DNA from: Oopsacas minuta
Lineage: Eukaryota > Porifera > Hexactinellida > Lyssacinosida > Leucopsacidae
Reading direction: 5' to 3'
Length of the DNA stretch: 64,000 nt
NCBI GenBank assembly: GCA_024704765.1
Contig: JAKMXF010000338.1
Coordinates: forward strand, 154,878 to 218,877
Positions 43,831 through 55,273 of this stretch are shown one piece after another. A program made the translations under genes and the position numbers. The stretch's first letter is position 1. Every line of letters begins with the position of its first letter. The notes beneath the pieces are model-generated. The model saw only the letters and a list, made by a program, of their open reading frames with translations, was not told the DNA's origin and did not search any database.

Positions 43831-45158
43831 CAGTCTGATACGAAATTATTTACAATTATAAATTAGCCATAATCCAATTTAACATTGATTACTAAAGAGA
43901 TTGACGATACATTTCTTGTAAGGACGTGATAGATATTTCCTAAACAATAATGTCACTAATAGTTAATCTTATTCCCACCAGAGGCAATTACCAGATCACA
44001 CCTTTTATTCATAGAACTTTTGAACTTGGAAAGAAAATCAGCTTGAAACGTTTCCCACTGAGAATATATCCTACTCTCCACTTCCTCAATTGTCTTTGGA
44101 GCGTGGACCATTATTCTGTGCTCCAGTACACCCCATAAATTCTCAATAGGTTGAGATCCGGGTTATTGGAAGGCCAGTCTATGCGTCTAACACGGTGTCT
44201 CTTTGAAAGCATATGAAAACTTGATGTATGGATACTCTAATTATCCTCTTGCAATTTCCAGCCATTGGGGAATAATGTATCTGCAGTCTGAAACAGAACT
44301 TCATTTAAAACATTACAATAATGTTCTGAATTAAAGTTATGCTTGAATACCTTCACTGGGGTGGCACCTCGAGCAGAAATTCCTCCCCAAATGTGTACTT
44401 AGGGACTAGGCCGTGGAATGTTGAGGGTTGGTCGTTCACCTCTTGTCCACATTCGAATTCTACCCTGATTTAGCCAGATAGAACATTCATCCGTGAAAAT
44501 TATCTGGTGCCAGTGAATATTCCTGTGTTTCTTGGCCCAATCGACACGTATTCTCTCATTCTGGGGAGTGATTCCTGGCCCTCTGATCGAAACTTTCTTA
44601 GAAAGTCTCATACTCTTTATTGTCCTCCGTATCGACTCTCTAGATATATCTAAACCCTGAGTGACCTGGAATTCACTTGCTATCTTTCTTACGGATACTC
44701 GTGGACTTTTTCGGAGCTTGGCTGCAAGAGATATCTTGATATTTTTGGACATTTTATTGGTCTACCAGCTCCTTTTCGATGCTTAAAATTTTTGGAATCT
44801 GACACTGTAGCTTTGACATTACAGACGGTCTTCAAAGAAACTCCACATCGCTTTGATATTAACTTTATAGTAGTTGTCCTCATTTTTAACAACTCCGAAA
44901 CTTCTTGTCGTTTGGCTTGTTGCATTTATTTCGAAGAATTCTAGTTCACCACAGAATAGGAACAAATGCTCAGTAATCACCAAGGATGACGCGCGAAAAT
45001 CAAAGTAATGTGGTAAAAAATCAAAAAATTTGAAATAACAAAAATATGTACTAAATTGTTCATGTAAAGTGATCGAGATATATCAATTTCGTTCATTTGC
45101 AATATTACGGGTTCTTAAGAAACAATCAGAAAATTGTAAATAATTTCGTGTCAGACTG
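43831..45158 (-). mobile_element. Second Tc1 element, DD34E type
   Basis: 1,328-bp element with inverted ends CAGTCTGATACGAAATTATT (left) and CAGTCTGACACGAAATTATT (complement of right). The left flank is TA (43829-43830); the right flank reads TT, so one base has changed since insertion. It lies 223 bp from the intact Tc1 element and shares the CAGTCTG start but is a different family. Confidence 0.87.
43950..44925 (-). pseudogene. Tc1 transposase (DD34E), broken
   Basis: Minus strand. ATG at 44925 starts MQQAKRQEVSELLKMRTTTI and the first HTH (CGVSLKTVCNVKAT, GAGRP). A shift near 44740 leads to AAKLRKSPRVSVRKIASEFQ, RESIRRTIKSMRLSKKVSIR and IIFTDECSIWLNQGRIRMWT with the first Asp (to 44399). 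Further shifts give VHIWGGISARGATPVKVF and EHYCNVLNEVLFQTADTLFP. The second Asp survives in LQEDN, followed by a stop. SNNPDLNPIENLWGVLEHR keeps the Glu with one more shift, and the end reads SSMNKRCDLVIASGG. At least four lesions. Confidence 0.87.
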
Positions 45159-46860
45159 TTACAGCTATTGCCGGGCTGTTTCTATTCCTGTCGTATTGCC
45201 TCGTGATCCCTGTGGAAGCGCAGGAGGAATTTCAGATCATACATATTTACAGATACTTTTGACACAAACGAGCTGGAGAACTAATTCAACGAAAGGATTA
45301 CTACTTGCAGACAGTTTACACGCAAACGGACCGAAACAATAAAACATGGAAAGTCCCACTACAACAATTCAACTTGTGCTTTTCACATCAGCCCAGACCC
45401 AGGAACAACCATGACACTATCTAATCCCGTTACTATATCGCTAGCGTATAGATACAAGGGTCCCTAAACAGCAAACACATTTGCATCAGGATAACACCAT
45501 GAATACAAAGTTGGATCCGGTCATTTGCAGCTAGAAAATAGGCGAATAAACGTATTAATTATGAAGGTGGCGCATGCTCCTTTTTTTGTTGCTTCTAGGG
45601 TTTCTGAAGCCAGTGCAATAAAATGACAAGCAAGAGAGCCAGTTCTACTTAGTTTGAATATATCAATTTGCAATATTTCTAAGCAACAAGTGAATCCTAG
45701 GTAGGATATCTTTGAAATGTACTTGACGATTATTTAGCAACATTAATGGTGCATGACACCTACTGTTAGGATAGCTGAATGTGGTCCAAGTGGTTTTTTG
45801 GGCTAGATGGCGCCAAGACCTACGGTTTTCCTTTTTTAAGCCAAGCGATGGGAGTCATTTCAGATATAGGATGTACGGTGTTCGAGATAGATGGTGTGAA
45901 CAGGTTTTCGGCCCTTTTGGAACAGGCACACCAGGTTTGAATTGACAGTTTTGAATAGTAATAACTACAAATTTCGCAAACTAATAAATCCATAAAAGAC
46001 TCAATCAACTGATACAAGCGTTGATATAACCGCAAGACTGATCACATCTGTATTCCTATGGTAGTTTGTATAGAATTCATCAGTTATATTTCAGTATAGT
46101 GGTTAATAAAATTTTCTCCATATCATTTGGCTGATTCAGGAGAATTTCGTACTTCGTCAGTTCCCATCCGAATTTTGAGTTCGAAAGCTCTATCAGCTTC
46201 TCTCAACGAGTTCTTCAACAGTGAGTATAACGATTTTTGACCATTCAAAAAGGTTGGGGAGAGTGTTAGTTTCTATAGTTGTATCTACATTTCTATGAAA
46301 TATTATATGCCACTGATTCACTATGTGAAGATACTCCAATATGGTATCATTCATTCCAAATTATTACCTTGGTTGAATATATTTCGTATGGGTATGAAAC
46401 GTCATGATATTCAAATTTTATGCACTACATTATTTTTTCGCTGTAATAGTGAAGCATGTAGTCTGAGGAATGTACCCTGAAAATTTGGAAAAAATTGATA
46501 AAAAAATTTGTTATTTTGGAAAAATTACAAGGTGTTAATGTCGCAGAATATTTAAACTACATGAAATTTCTAGAATATACGATATTTTTGGTTACTTAAT
46601 TATCCATTTATAGGCGGTGAGACCCTGAATTTTTTATATACCAAAAATTACATTTCATCCCTTATATATATTCATAATAACAATATCAAATGTAATATTA
46701 TATACAGTACACTCCCGTTTACGTGACACCTCGGGGATTTGGCCAAGGTTTAGGAGTAAGAGGGAATAATCGCCTCTCCCTATGACACATCACTATTGCC
46801 AAGGTCTAAACGAACAAACATAGTAACTTACAAGTCTAAGCTGAGTAATAAGTCTGCTCG
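45159..46860. other. No gene recognised
   Basis: About 1.7 kb without a supported gene. Short frames at 45097-45342, 45820-46035 and 46295-46480 show no known motif. At 46707, TACAGTACACTCCCG resembles a pogo-type end but has no partner. Confidence 0.45.
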
Positions 46861-46877
46861 AAAAATACAGTGGAAGC

Positions 46878-47796
46878 AGCTTAAGGTGTCTTGCCGCAAA
46901 TTTGGTCATTTTTTAGGCATATTTGTTTAATTGAGTTTATTGTTTGGAAACATACTCACATGTATTGTTATCATTCCTACATTGAAATTTTTCAAATCCG
47001 AGCATTATTGTGTGAGTTATAAAACAATTTGTGTCGACATCTTCTAAAATAGCCATTTTTTCAAAAATTATATATTTGATCCTAAGTTATTGTTAATTCA
47101 TGCGTTTACTCTTTTGTGTAAAAATGACGCAGAATCAGATTCATCATTTCCTGCGGGCTTTAAAAAAAGCCAGCTCGCTACGAAGCATCTCAGAACCTGC
47201 GTCGGTCACTTTCCTCACGAAAGTTCGCAATGCATACGCATCATATTGACATTGGGCGGAAGAACTCCACCAAAATAATGCCCACTGTATACGTAGATCA
47301 TTGGCCTTGACCCTCTTAGCACGTGGAATGGGCCGCATTTAACGTCGCGATCGTCGCCCCCTTGCAAAGCGTTTCCATTATGCAAAGAGGCGAGCGACCT
47401 GCTCACGTTCATGTTTCTCCCTTTTCACGTCTCCGAGAATCTTGATTAAGGCCTCCTGATTCTGAGAGTGCTGAGCGATAGAAATAAAATTTTTGAGTTC
47501 TTGAATTTATGACATTACTCGTTATGCTATTGCTATATACGATACATTTTATATGATACTTTCTTAGAGAATATGCATAACAGAGTATGTGCATACTCGT
47601 ATATACGTAATTTCTACTACTTGGGTGGTATAAACACCATGTTATAGCTTTACTTAGATGCAATAGTGAATGTATTTTTAGCTCAAATAATATCTTTTAC
47701 ACTTACAATACTTAGTATTATACAATATTTTTTTGCTCCTTTTGACCTTTCTATCAGAGATGTACAGAACTGGACAGTGGGCTGATTGATCACATG
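46878..47796 (-). repeat. Large inverted repeat, right copy
   Basis: Reverse complement of 39691-40590. The GC-richer core (about 47143-47470) is almost unchanged between copies, and both copies carry the same two in-frame stops. The duplication therefore post-dates the loss of any gene there. The copies face each other across about 6.3 kb containing hAT debris and two Tc1 elements. Confidence 0.82.
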
Positions 47797-47814
47797 TCAT
47801 GTTTGTTGCATGTA

Positions 47815-48485
47815 GAGTGTATTATGTTGCCCCCAACACAACTAGTGTAATCCAACCTTGCGAATGTGGTATTATTATGAATCTCAGGACATTTACCAAA
47901 AGAGTGTTATGGCGTATGTTTTAGATCTGCTCGCGGATGGGAAATTGACCGGAGAAAAAATGTCTTAGGCGATTGATGTCAAACAAGCTATAGTATGGAT
48001 TGCACTTGCATGGAGACAAGTGAAGTCACAGACTATTGTTAATTGCTTCCCAAAGGCATTTGGAACACTTTCATTCGCTAGCACCGAAATCACTTCTGAA
48101 GTCAATTCCAATATTGAAGATTGTGAGCTTCCGCTGCCCCCCAGAAGTACTTGATGATGATTTTTCTAACTATGTCAATGTTGTTTCAGATGAGCTGACT
48201 ATGGGAGAATTGACAATAGATGATGCTATAGAAATAGTATCTGTCAACAACAAGGGTGATGATAATTATCTTGAGATCATTGGAAGTGACACTGAAGATG
48301 AATCTGATATTCCTGTTCCCTCTACGTCAGAAATGAAAAAAATGATTCAGAAGATGAGAACATTCATATCTCACCACAACCTCGATTTCCAAGGTACAAT
48401 TCTCTCAAAATTTGAAGATGGGGTACTCATTGTAGAAACTGAATTGATAAAGCAAACAACACTGAATATGTTTTATAGGAAGTAG
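47815..48485 (+). pseudogene. pogo/Tigger transposase C-terminal part
   Basis: Starts within NTTSVIQPCECGIIMNL, equivalent to the PCDQGIIQNLK block that holds the third catalytic Asp of Tigger; here the Asp is Glu. A frame change follows (KRVMAYVLDLLADGKLTGEK, stop, AIDVKQAIVWIALAWRQVKS). Another leads into the last 149-codon frame (48036-48485) with the acidic C-terminal region (LTIDDAIEIVSVNNKGDDNY) and a helical tail ending MFYRK. The N-terminal DNA-binding domain and the first two Asp residues are missing. Different lineage from the 31.3-kb Tigger. The right terminus at 48813 probably belongs to it. Confidence 0.75.
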
Positions 48486-48639
48486 AACGTTACTTATTTA
48501 CTTGCACTTTGACATTTGTTTTCATCGTATTCCTCTTCAATACTCTTTTTGGTATTGTTTACTATTGTCCTAAATCGAAGTTAAATCATCTCACACACGG
48601 AATGTAAATTTAACTTATAAAATTGATACGGTTATAGTG

Positions 48640-48813
48640 ATATCGTTTTATTGGATATAGTGATGTACAGATATAGTGACAATATGGATATAGTGACAAT
48701 AGTTATAGTGATAATGGATATAGTGATATATGGATTTAGTGATATATGGATATAGTGATAATTTAGACAAAAATTATGTGTCCCACCATTATCACTATAT
48801 CCATTATATACTG
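48640..48813. repeat. TATAGTGATA-type repeats and Tigger right end
   Basis: A dozen imperfect copies of GGATATAGTGATA occupy 48640-48760, and the complement occurs at 48788-48803, ending in the complement of CAGTATATAATGGATATAG at 48813 followed by TA. Subterminal repeats of this sort are common near pogo-type ends, which also use TA targets. The left end of the same element was not found. Confidence 0.6.
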
Positions 48814-48815
48814 TA

Positions 48816-49158
48816 CTAAGCACAATTTGATGAATACATTCATCAATTCTCCCCAATATCACGTCAACGTTGTGAAGCGATCTGGTCAGGTAAATGAACA
48901 ACAATTACATGATACTATAGATACCGTCTCCGTACCAAATGGGTGGGGCACAGATGTTGAATTAACCATGCTCGGTGCTATCGCTGGAGTTGATATATTT
49001 GTAGCTGATTGTGTAAATAGAAATACTTTAACCATTTGTCTAAATCACCTATTAGGCACTCTTATGAATTGTAATCTGATTTTTGAAGGACAAAAATTGT
49101 GTATATTATATCACAATCTTAGCGAAATAGTAGACAATGAACATTTTGAAACAATATA
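48816..49158 (+). pseudogene. OTU-like protease C-terminal fragment
   Basis: A frame of about 110 codons reads SPQYHVNVVKRSGQVNEQQL, VSVPNGWGTDVELTMLGAIA, GVDIFVADCVNRN, then LCILYHNLSEIVDNEHFETI. The W-G-x-x-x-EL...DI-V spacing and the terminal HFE-I resemble the C-terminal half of OTU-type cysteine proteases, whose catalytic His lies in such a position. The N-terminal Cys half is absent. The fragment is bounded on the left by the Tigger end (48813) and on the right by the fold-back element (49159); if the latter is ignored, the frame ends two codons later (IYF, stop). Family assignment tentative. Confidence 0.4.
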
Positions 49159-50072
49159 CAGTCAGAGGACAAAAATATTCGAACATACAAATGTATTGAC
49201 ATAAATTGTACTCTTTCCTGCTCCTATATATTGTATTATCTATATTCGAGGCTGCTATCTAATAATTTGTGTAGAATAATATATGTTCTTCAAGAATTCA
49301 AAAAAATATTTCAATTTACGACTTTTTGAAGGTGTTAATTATTAATAATCATTGAATAATTATTGATAATCAAAATATGTGGTAACTCAAAACCTATTAA
49401 TAATCTATAATTTCTGACTTGATATTTGAATTCTACGTAGGTGAGTTACCCCAGGTTGAAATTTCCAATCGGATTGAACAATCTTGACCAAAGTTATAAA
49501 AGAATTTCAATTTGTCCTACTTGTGCCACTTTTTTCAAAAAGTGGCACAGGTGGCAGGAAAAAGCGCCACTTCAAGGAAATCGACAAGGGTGGAGGAATA
49601 AGTCGAAGTAACATTTTCGAAAGATATGACTATGTTAACCCTTGAATTACAAAATAACCTCTTGGGAGCGGCCACTTGTGCCACCTTGGGCAAAACTTGA
49701 CACAAATGGCACAAATTGAAATTCATCTATAGCTCTGTTAAAAATTGTTTAATCCGATTGGAAATTTCAATCTGGGGTAACTCGCCTACGTAGAATTCAA
49801 ATATCAAGTCAAGTCAGAATTTATGGATTATTAATAGGCTTTGAATTACCACATATTTTGAATATCAATAATTATCTAATAATTATTCACAATTGACACC
49901 TTCAAGTGTAAATTGAAAATATTTTTTTGAAATTCTTGAAAAACATATGTTATCCTATACAATTTACTAGATAGCAGCTACGAATATAGACTACACAATA
50001 TATAGGAGCGGGAAAGAGTGTACAATTTATGACAATATATTTGTGTGTTCGAATACTTTTGTCCCCAGGCTG
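49159..50072. mobile_element. Fold-back element, copy 2 (uninterrupted)
   Basis: 914 bp flanked by TA (49157-49158, 50073-50074), with ends CAGTCAGAGGACAAAAATA and the complement of TTTTGTCCCCAGGCTG. Two long inverted arms (about 49159-49570 and 49660-50072) are separated by a short centre. No coding capacity. The same element at 2486-4690 is split by a Tc1. A transcript through it would fold into a hairpin of several hundred base pairs. Confidence 0.88.
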
Positions 50073-50359
50073 TACTTTTAGCATTTTTACCTGATTCCAC
50101 AAACACAATACTATAAATTCCTTTTACACTCATAGGACAACATCCGACAAAATTGTGGAGTTCACTAAAATACACAATAAAAGAATACCTAAACCTAGTT
50201 GAATTATTCTCAAAAATGAATTTTAAAAACTGCTATTTTTATTGGTTGCGCTTTTCACTTGGATTAGTCATTACACATGCTGAGGATTTTCATACGGTGT
50301 CATAGGGAGAATGGGGGCGCTGCTTTAGTTCGAATTTTGAGGTTGTCATTAGCCAGCAT

Positions 50360-50776
50360 TTTACATATTGTAAAAACTGGGCTGGGGTTGGTTAACCGAT
50401 TGAGAAGGCGTTTAAAACCGTTTCGATAACAGCAGTTAACCGGTTAACCATCGTATTTATTCTTCACATAACCAGTAATGTTTTATGGCTAAAATTGTTA
50501 CTATCAATGCATAGCCATTATATGTACAATCGTTATGCGATGTTATCATTTGAAACTATTGAAATTTTGAGAACACTGATCTAAAATCTAACATCTCATA
50601 AATGCAAAACTCACAAAATTCGTGTATAATAATTTTCGTATCTCTCAAACGCTTAGGAACAGTAAACACTTTGGTTGAAATGACACTTTTCGGTCAGCCG
50701 AATATATTTTATGCTAGCAGTTAACTGGTATATAGTGACGGTTAATCGGTTATCTGGCTAACCGAATCCAGCTCTG
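50360..50776. mobile_element. Probable MITE with GGTTAACCG-type ends
   Basis: GGGCTGGGGTTGGTTAACCG near 50382 and the complement CAGAGCTGGATTCGGTTAGC ending near 50776 are imperfect inverted repeats, both followed by CAGTTAACYGGT copies inside. Flanks gtaaaaac and gtaacaag agree at six of eight positions, suggesting hAT-type mobilisation. No gene. Confidence 0.5.
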
Positions 50777-51043
50777 GTAACAAGTTTGAATCAATATAAT
50801 GTATAATTTGAACTATTGAATTGAGGTTTGTAATCAAATATTGGTTTATAATACATGATACTGAGAAAACAGATGAAAATACTAGTAAGACATAATATAT
50901 GGTTAGGCAGTGAAGATTTGGAATCAATCTTATATGACCGAATCCAGTTAGACAAGGTTGTCCTAACTCTTCAATCCTTTCGCTAAAACAAAAACAGCAT
51001 ACAGCATGTCTACAAGGAATGAAAAGGCATGTGGTTGTACGGG
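50777..51043. other. No gene recognised
   Basis: AT-rich spacer up to the TTAA that flanks the Kolobok-like element. Confidence 0.5.
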
Positions 51044-51873
51044 TTAAGGAGATCGCCCCTCAAAAAATGAACTTCACCTTTGAACTTAACTAATGTTGGA
51101 TTTGGATAGGATACTAGTATTGCTCAAATTAAGTCAATGGGACCGTCATCGTACAATGAATATATTTTGAGATTTACCATGTTGAAGCATGAAAAGTGTA
51201 TTAATCCATAGTATGGTTACCCAGAGATAACTACACTACAATAATATGGAAGTTGTTTTGACTGGTTTACAATGTTTACAATGTCTATGACTCTTGCATA
51301 GCGAAGAGTTTTTGTTCGATTTCTTTATCAAAAAAATTCTTTGTGACTTAGAATCTATGACGTCATAAATCCATGACAATTTGTGTTCAAATTTCATAAA
51401 ACTTTTTCACTGATTAAAAAACTTACAAATCGGCTTCAAGTGCTTGGTGAGATGAGGATTTGGAGTCTTTTTTACTACACAAGTCCAGTTCAAATATTTC
51501 TATATTTTTACTCATGCCTGGGCAACCGAGTCTCTTTTTTTCAAATTTCACTCAATTTTTGTTCGTTTTACACTGTATTTATATGTCAACATGGTTACTT
51601 TGATGCATTAGTCGTAAAATGTCAAAATATCCCAATAAATGAGGAAGCACACTATCTCCCAGTCTCTTAGATGGTACTTTTTACCCAAGTATTTTGAAGG
51701 TAAATCTCATTTTTAAGGATTATCTGATATTTTTCAGAAATTTTTGACAATATACATTCAATGATTTCCTCGTAATAAACTGCATCAGTATATTAATTTT
51801 TCATATTACGTATAAAATAGTTGTATAAAACTATTGTTATGTTCAAATATATTGTTAGTACATAATAAAAAGT

Positions 51874-52550
51874 TCAATTTTCGCAGAATTTGTCGGGCCT
51901 TCTCAATTTGGATTTGGCCCTGAGTCCACCATGGTTCTCAAATGTTTGAGTGTCCACGTTTCTTCTCTCAACTCCTACTGTCTGGATCTCAGTGGAAACA
52001 CTAGTCTGGGATCCTAACAACTTGGAAGACAACGTAGTTGTCTCCAGATTAGTACTCCTCTGGTTCTCTTCTAATTTCTTCAATGTATCCAAGATCTCAT
52101 ACTGGCTGAAATTCATTTGATCTTGTCTCTCCTTCATTTTCCATTGATTCACAGCTAGTTGGTCCATTTTATCGACAACATCTTCTACAGCTTGCTGAGT
52201 TAAACGACTACTGGATACCATACTATGATACATAGCCTCCATCCTTGGTATCACCCCGATTATCTGCTTATAATCGTCTGACTGTAAGCCTCCTAAATCA
52301 TTCGAGTATGACTGTACTGTAATGGTATTACACAAAGTGTAATCAGCTGAACAGTATTCTCAGTCGCGCTACAATTGGGCAGCTCTTCATCAATACAGAT
52401 CGTTTTTGTAGTCACTGTTAAACAATCAGCAATGCCATCATCTTGTTTTTGTGGAGGGTTCTCGTTATTGGGATGTTCAATTGTAAACAAACAGGGTAAG
52501 AAACGTTTCGCCATTGTGAGCAGAGCCTTCAGTAAGTATTTATCAAACAT
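51874..52550 (-). CDS. Second coding region of the Kolobok-like element (two overlapping frames)
   Basis: ATG at 52550 (or M13 at 52514, MAKRFLPCLFTIEHP) opens a frame to 52293. An overlapping frame, 52335-51874, starts NTITVQSYSNDLGG and continues 150 codons with heptad-like helices (MVSSSRLTQQAVEDVVDKMD, LDTLKKLEENQ) ending in a basic stretch (RAKSKLRRPDKF). The frames meet in CTTTGTGTAATACCATTACAG: a one-base shift, programmed frameshifting or an intron could join them, but a GT...AG pair there would leave only 15 nt, too short for splicing. The product would be a coiled-coil accessory protein. I do not recognise it. It follows the transposase by 162 bp in the same direction. Confidence 0.5.
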
Positions 52551-52711
52551 AAATAACTAACACATTAGTCGAACTGTGAGAGAAATTCAAACATAATTGT
52601 GTACAAATTATGATACATATTACTATCTCAGATATATACATATAAAATGAAGATAGGTCAGGATAAACTAAGGACAATTTCTGGACAAACTACAATATCC
52701 ATCAACATTCG

Positions 52712-55273
52712 TCAACACTTGTCACATCTCCACTCGTCTTCTTCGTAATCGTCATTCTCATCCAAACCCACACAAATATAATGATACCAGGCACTACATG
52801 GATCACACATTATCCATTTTAACAATTCACTATGAACAAATATGTTTAGTTCATCTATTATCCCATCTTCCTCCCCCCTCCCACAAATTCCACACTTTTC
52901 AACATCTGTCTGGGATGTTGGAACTACGGGAACCTCTGATATTATTTCGGAAGGTATAGGCTCGTCCACCGCTTCATCCTCAGGATTTTCAATATTAGAA
53001 AAACTAAATTTCCCACTTTCATACCCCTTACCAAATTGCCGAATACTTTGAGTACGTTTTCGCTGGCGCTTCAGACGGGTAGCAAATCGCTTATGTTGCG
53101 TTTCTTTTAATTTACCACTGGCCTCAACACGGTTCTTATCTAAATTAGATTGCAGTTCAATGATACCAGGATGAATTGTAACTCCCAACCTTTCCAAAAT
53201 CCCTAAAACTGCCCTATATCCTTCATTATACCGAATCACGGCTAGAGCACTCCCTAATTTCATTACAGATAAGCCAATCGCATCTGTCTTCCGCACCATT
53301 GAAAATAAAATATTATGAGCAGCCTCATTGTTATTACTGGTATGCGCATGCGCAATTTTATTTACAAAGAATTCTGTATCATAGCGGTATTTTGAAAAAA
53401 CAGCTTGTACCAACTCTACAGAGTCTGGACTCAAACATTTTGGGTGCTTAGGTGGGGTTTTGCCATGTGAAATGGAATTTTGATAGAGGCACCATGACCC
53501 CACCCCCTTAGGACAAAATTTGTGATTTGTTTCGGAATTAAATTCATTAGCCCCGAGATGTAAAGGGATAGCCCGAATTGATTGTAATATCAAATCGGGA
53601 TTACCCAAACTTTGTCTAACAGCAAGTAGATAAAAAGATGTTATTCGGGAACACATTTCATTCGTAAGAAATCGGATATCAGTAGAGTGACTCTTTACCT
53701 GAGGAACCTTTTTGGATTTTGAATCGATGTAAATAGCTTCCTCAGGACTTTCCCCCCATGGGCCCCGTGAAACATTTTTCCGCACTAATTGACCCTTGAA
53801 TTGGGTGTGGACAAGTCTTTTTGCTTTCTGTGAATCCATCCCTTCCTTTTCAAGATATTTCAACTCAAATTTCTTGCTCGCTCGGGCCTGTTTTAGCTTA
53901 TCCTTTTGGTGTTCTATCAAATGGCCCTTCATGCACTTCCCTACATGAGCTAGGCACTCATATCTCTGGATGATATGTAGAGGAATAGTGCTTGCGTAGG
54001 GATTATGCTCGGTGACCTTGGCAAATGTTTTTGCGTCCCCATCGCAAACAAGACCATCAAAAATAATGCCCCGTTCAAGTGCATGACTTATAATAGTAGG
54101 TGCTAGTTCGCTCTCAAGTGACACGGAAGCGTATTCACTAAACTTGGCGGGGCAGGTGAGCCTGTGGGAATCGACCAATTCGTCATATTCCAATTTCTCT
54201 ATCTTATTTTGCTCTAACTGGTTGGCATATTGAGTGCATTTTGGACAGCTATTACAGGCCACATCATAAGCAAGAATTTTGCCTAAACTCATGGATATCA
54301 CAGAGCCAAAACAATATCGAGAATGACCACCAGCTCCTCTGTTTGATCTTTTCTGGTACGCGCCATCGAAGGAACCAATTTCATGAACTAACCCCAGTTG
54401 ATCCTGGCCAAATTTTAAAACTAAATCACTTGAGGCTCGCTTCATTGAATCATCAGCAATCGACTCCGCCACAATTAACAGATCTTTTTGCTTGTCAGCA
54501 AAAGGCCTAGGCGGGAGTCCAATGCCTATCATAGAGTGATAAATATCCAGCCCATATTTTCCCACTCCGATGAGGCGACCAGCCAGGATGGTTTGGTAAA
54601 CAGCATCATTCCGTTTCGTTACTAATCGATCATCAATTGAAATCCTTGAAGAAAATTTACCAGATATAGTCCAAAAATCCCTGCCTGAACCACAAAAATC
54701 ACAACGTAGGGTAAGACAATATGCAAAACAGCTACGAATACCTTTGTTCCAAATAGACATATTACCGCTACGACATGCAGCACAAAGAGTACAATCAAAT
54801 AACGAATTCAAAACAGAACTATCAATTACTAAATTTGACCTTAGCTTTGATACCTTCACTTCTTCTTCCTTCATGGAATGGTCTCTCACAGTAATATCAA
54901 AGGTAGGCAAACACGCCTTCTTCTGGAAATTAGTACCTAACTTTTCGGCTGCACTAGATGAAATACCAGGTAGTTCTAATGACAATTGCCCCTCAAATGA
55001 TTTTTCACACCTTGATACCTGGGTGGATTTGAAAATATCCTTTTTTTGAGTGGGCTTAGTAAATTGAATACTTGCTCTCTTCGGAACTTTTGACTTGCGC
55101 ATACCAAAAGCCCTCCTATATTTTCGTTTACGGGGCACGGAGGGTGTATCAACACCTGAGGTTGTAAGCCTAACCTCTTCCACTATTTGGGAGAGACCCA
55201 TACATGGAAACTTACCTGTACTTGAACTGCTTCTGCAATCTTCTTCATCTGGAAAATAAACTGGATCGGACAT
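52712..55273 (-). CDS. Kolobok-like (Mutator-like DDE) transposase with C-terminal PHD finger
   Basis: 853 codons, uninterrupted, ATG at 55273 (MSDPVYFPDEED). Residues 1-110 are basic and Ser-rich. Cys pairs at 161-167 (CTLCAAC) and 191-194 (CDFC) may bind zinc. The transposase core follows: D303 in EIGSFDGAYQKR, CNSCPKC (340-346), D411/D413 in VCDGDAKTF, the C-x2-H motif CLAH (440-443), and E650 in SNNNEAAHN, the probable DDE glutamate. The C-terminus is a complete C4HC3 PHD finger: C794, C797, C823, C826, H831, C834, C850, C853, with the stop right after the last Cys. PHD fingers usually read histone H3 tails, so this one may target chromatin (inference). Assignment to Kolobok rests on the TTAA duplication and the C-x2-H motif; a MULE relative is the alternative. 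Confidence 0.87.
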   Translation of the reverse strand: MSDPVYFPDEEDCRSSSSTGKFPCMGLSQIVEEVRLTTSGVDTPSVPRKRKYRRAFGMRKSKVPKRASIQFTKPTQKKDIFKSTQVSRCEKSFEGQLSLELPGISSSAAEKLGTNFQKKACLPTFDITVRDHSMKEEEVKVSKLRSNLVIDSSVLNSLFDCTLCAACRSGNMSIWNKGIRSCFAYCLTLRCDFCGSGRDFWTISGKFSSRISIDDRLVTKRNDAVYQTILAGRLIGVGKYGLDIYHSMIGIGLPPRPFADKQKDLLIVAESIADDSMKRASSDLVLKFGQDQLGLVHEIGSFDGAYQKRSNRGAGGHSRYCFGSVISMSLGKILAYDVACNSCPKCTQYANQLEQNKIEKLEYDELVDSHRLTCPAKFSEYASVSLESELAPTIISHALERGIIFDGLVCDGDAKTFAKVTEHNPYASTIPLHIIQRYECLAHVGKCMKGHLIEHQKDKLKQARASKKFELKYLEKEGMDSQKAKRLVHTQFKGQLVRKNVSRGPWGESPEEAIYIDSKSKKVPQVKSHSTDIRFLTNEMCSRITSFYLLAVRQSLGNPDLILQSIRAIPLHLGANEFNSETNHKFCPKGVGSWCLYQNSISHGKTPPKHPKCLSPDSVELVQAVFSKYRYDTEFFVNKIAHAHTSNNNEAAHNILFSMVRKTDAIGLSVMKLGSALAVIRYNEGYRAVLGILERLGVTIHPGIIELQSNLDKNRVEASGKLKETQHKRFATRLKRQRKRTQSIRQFGKGYESGKFSFSNIENPEDEAVDEPIPSEIISEVPVVPTSQTDVEKCGICGRGEEDGIIDELNIFVHSELLKWIMCDPCSAWYHYICVGLDENDDYEEDEWRCDKC

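Noticed and set aside
46707-46870. Possible pogo-type element between TACAGTACACTCCCG and TACAGTGGAAGCAGC
   Set aside because: The two ends point the same way and are not inverted repeats of each other.
48640-48760. CRISPR-like or satellite array
   Set aside because: Units are short, imperfect and irregularly spaced with no distinct spacers, in a eukaryotic context; better explained as subterminal repeats of a pogo-type element.
52305-52325. Intron joining the two accessory frames of the Kolobok-like element
   Set aside because: The only GT...AG pair at the junction would make a 15-nt intron, too short for known splicing.
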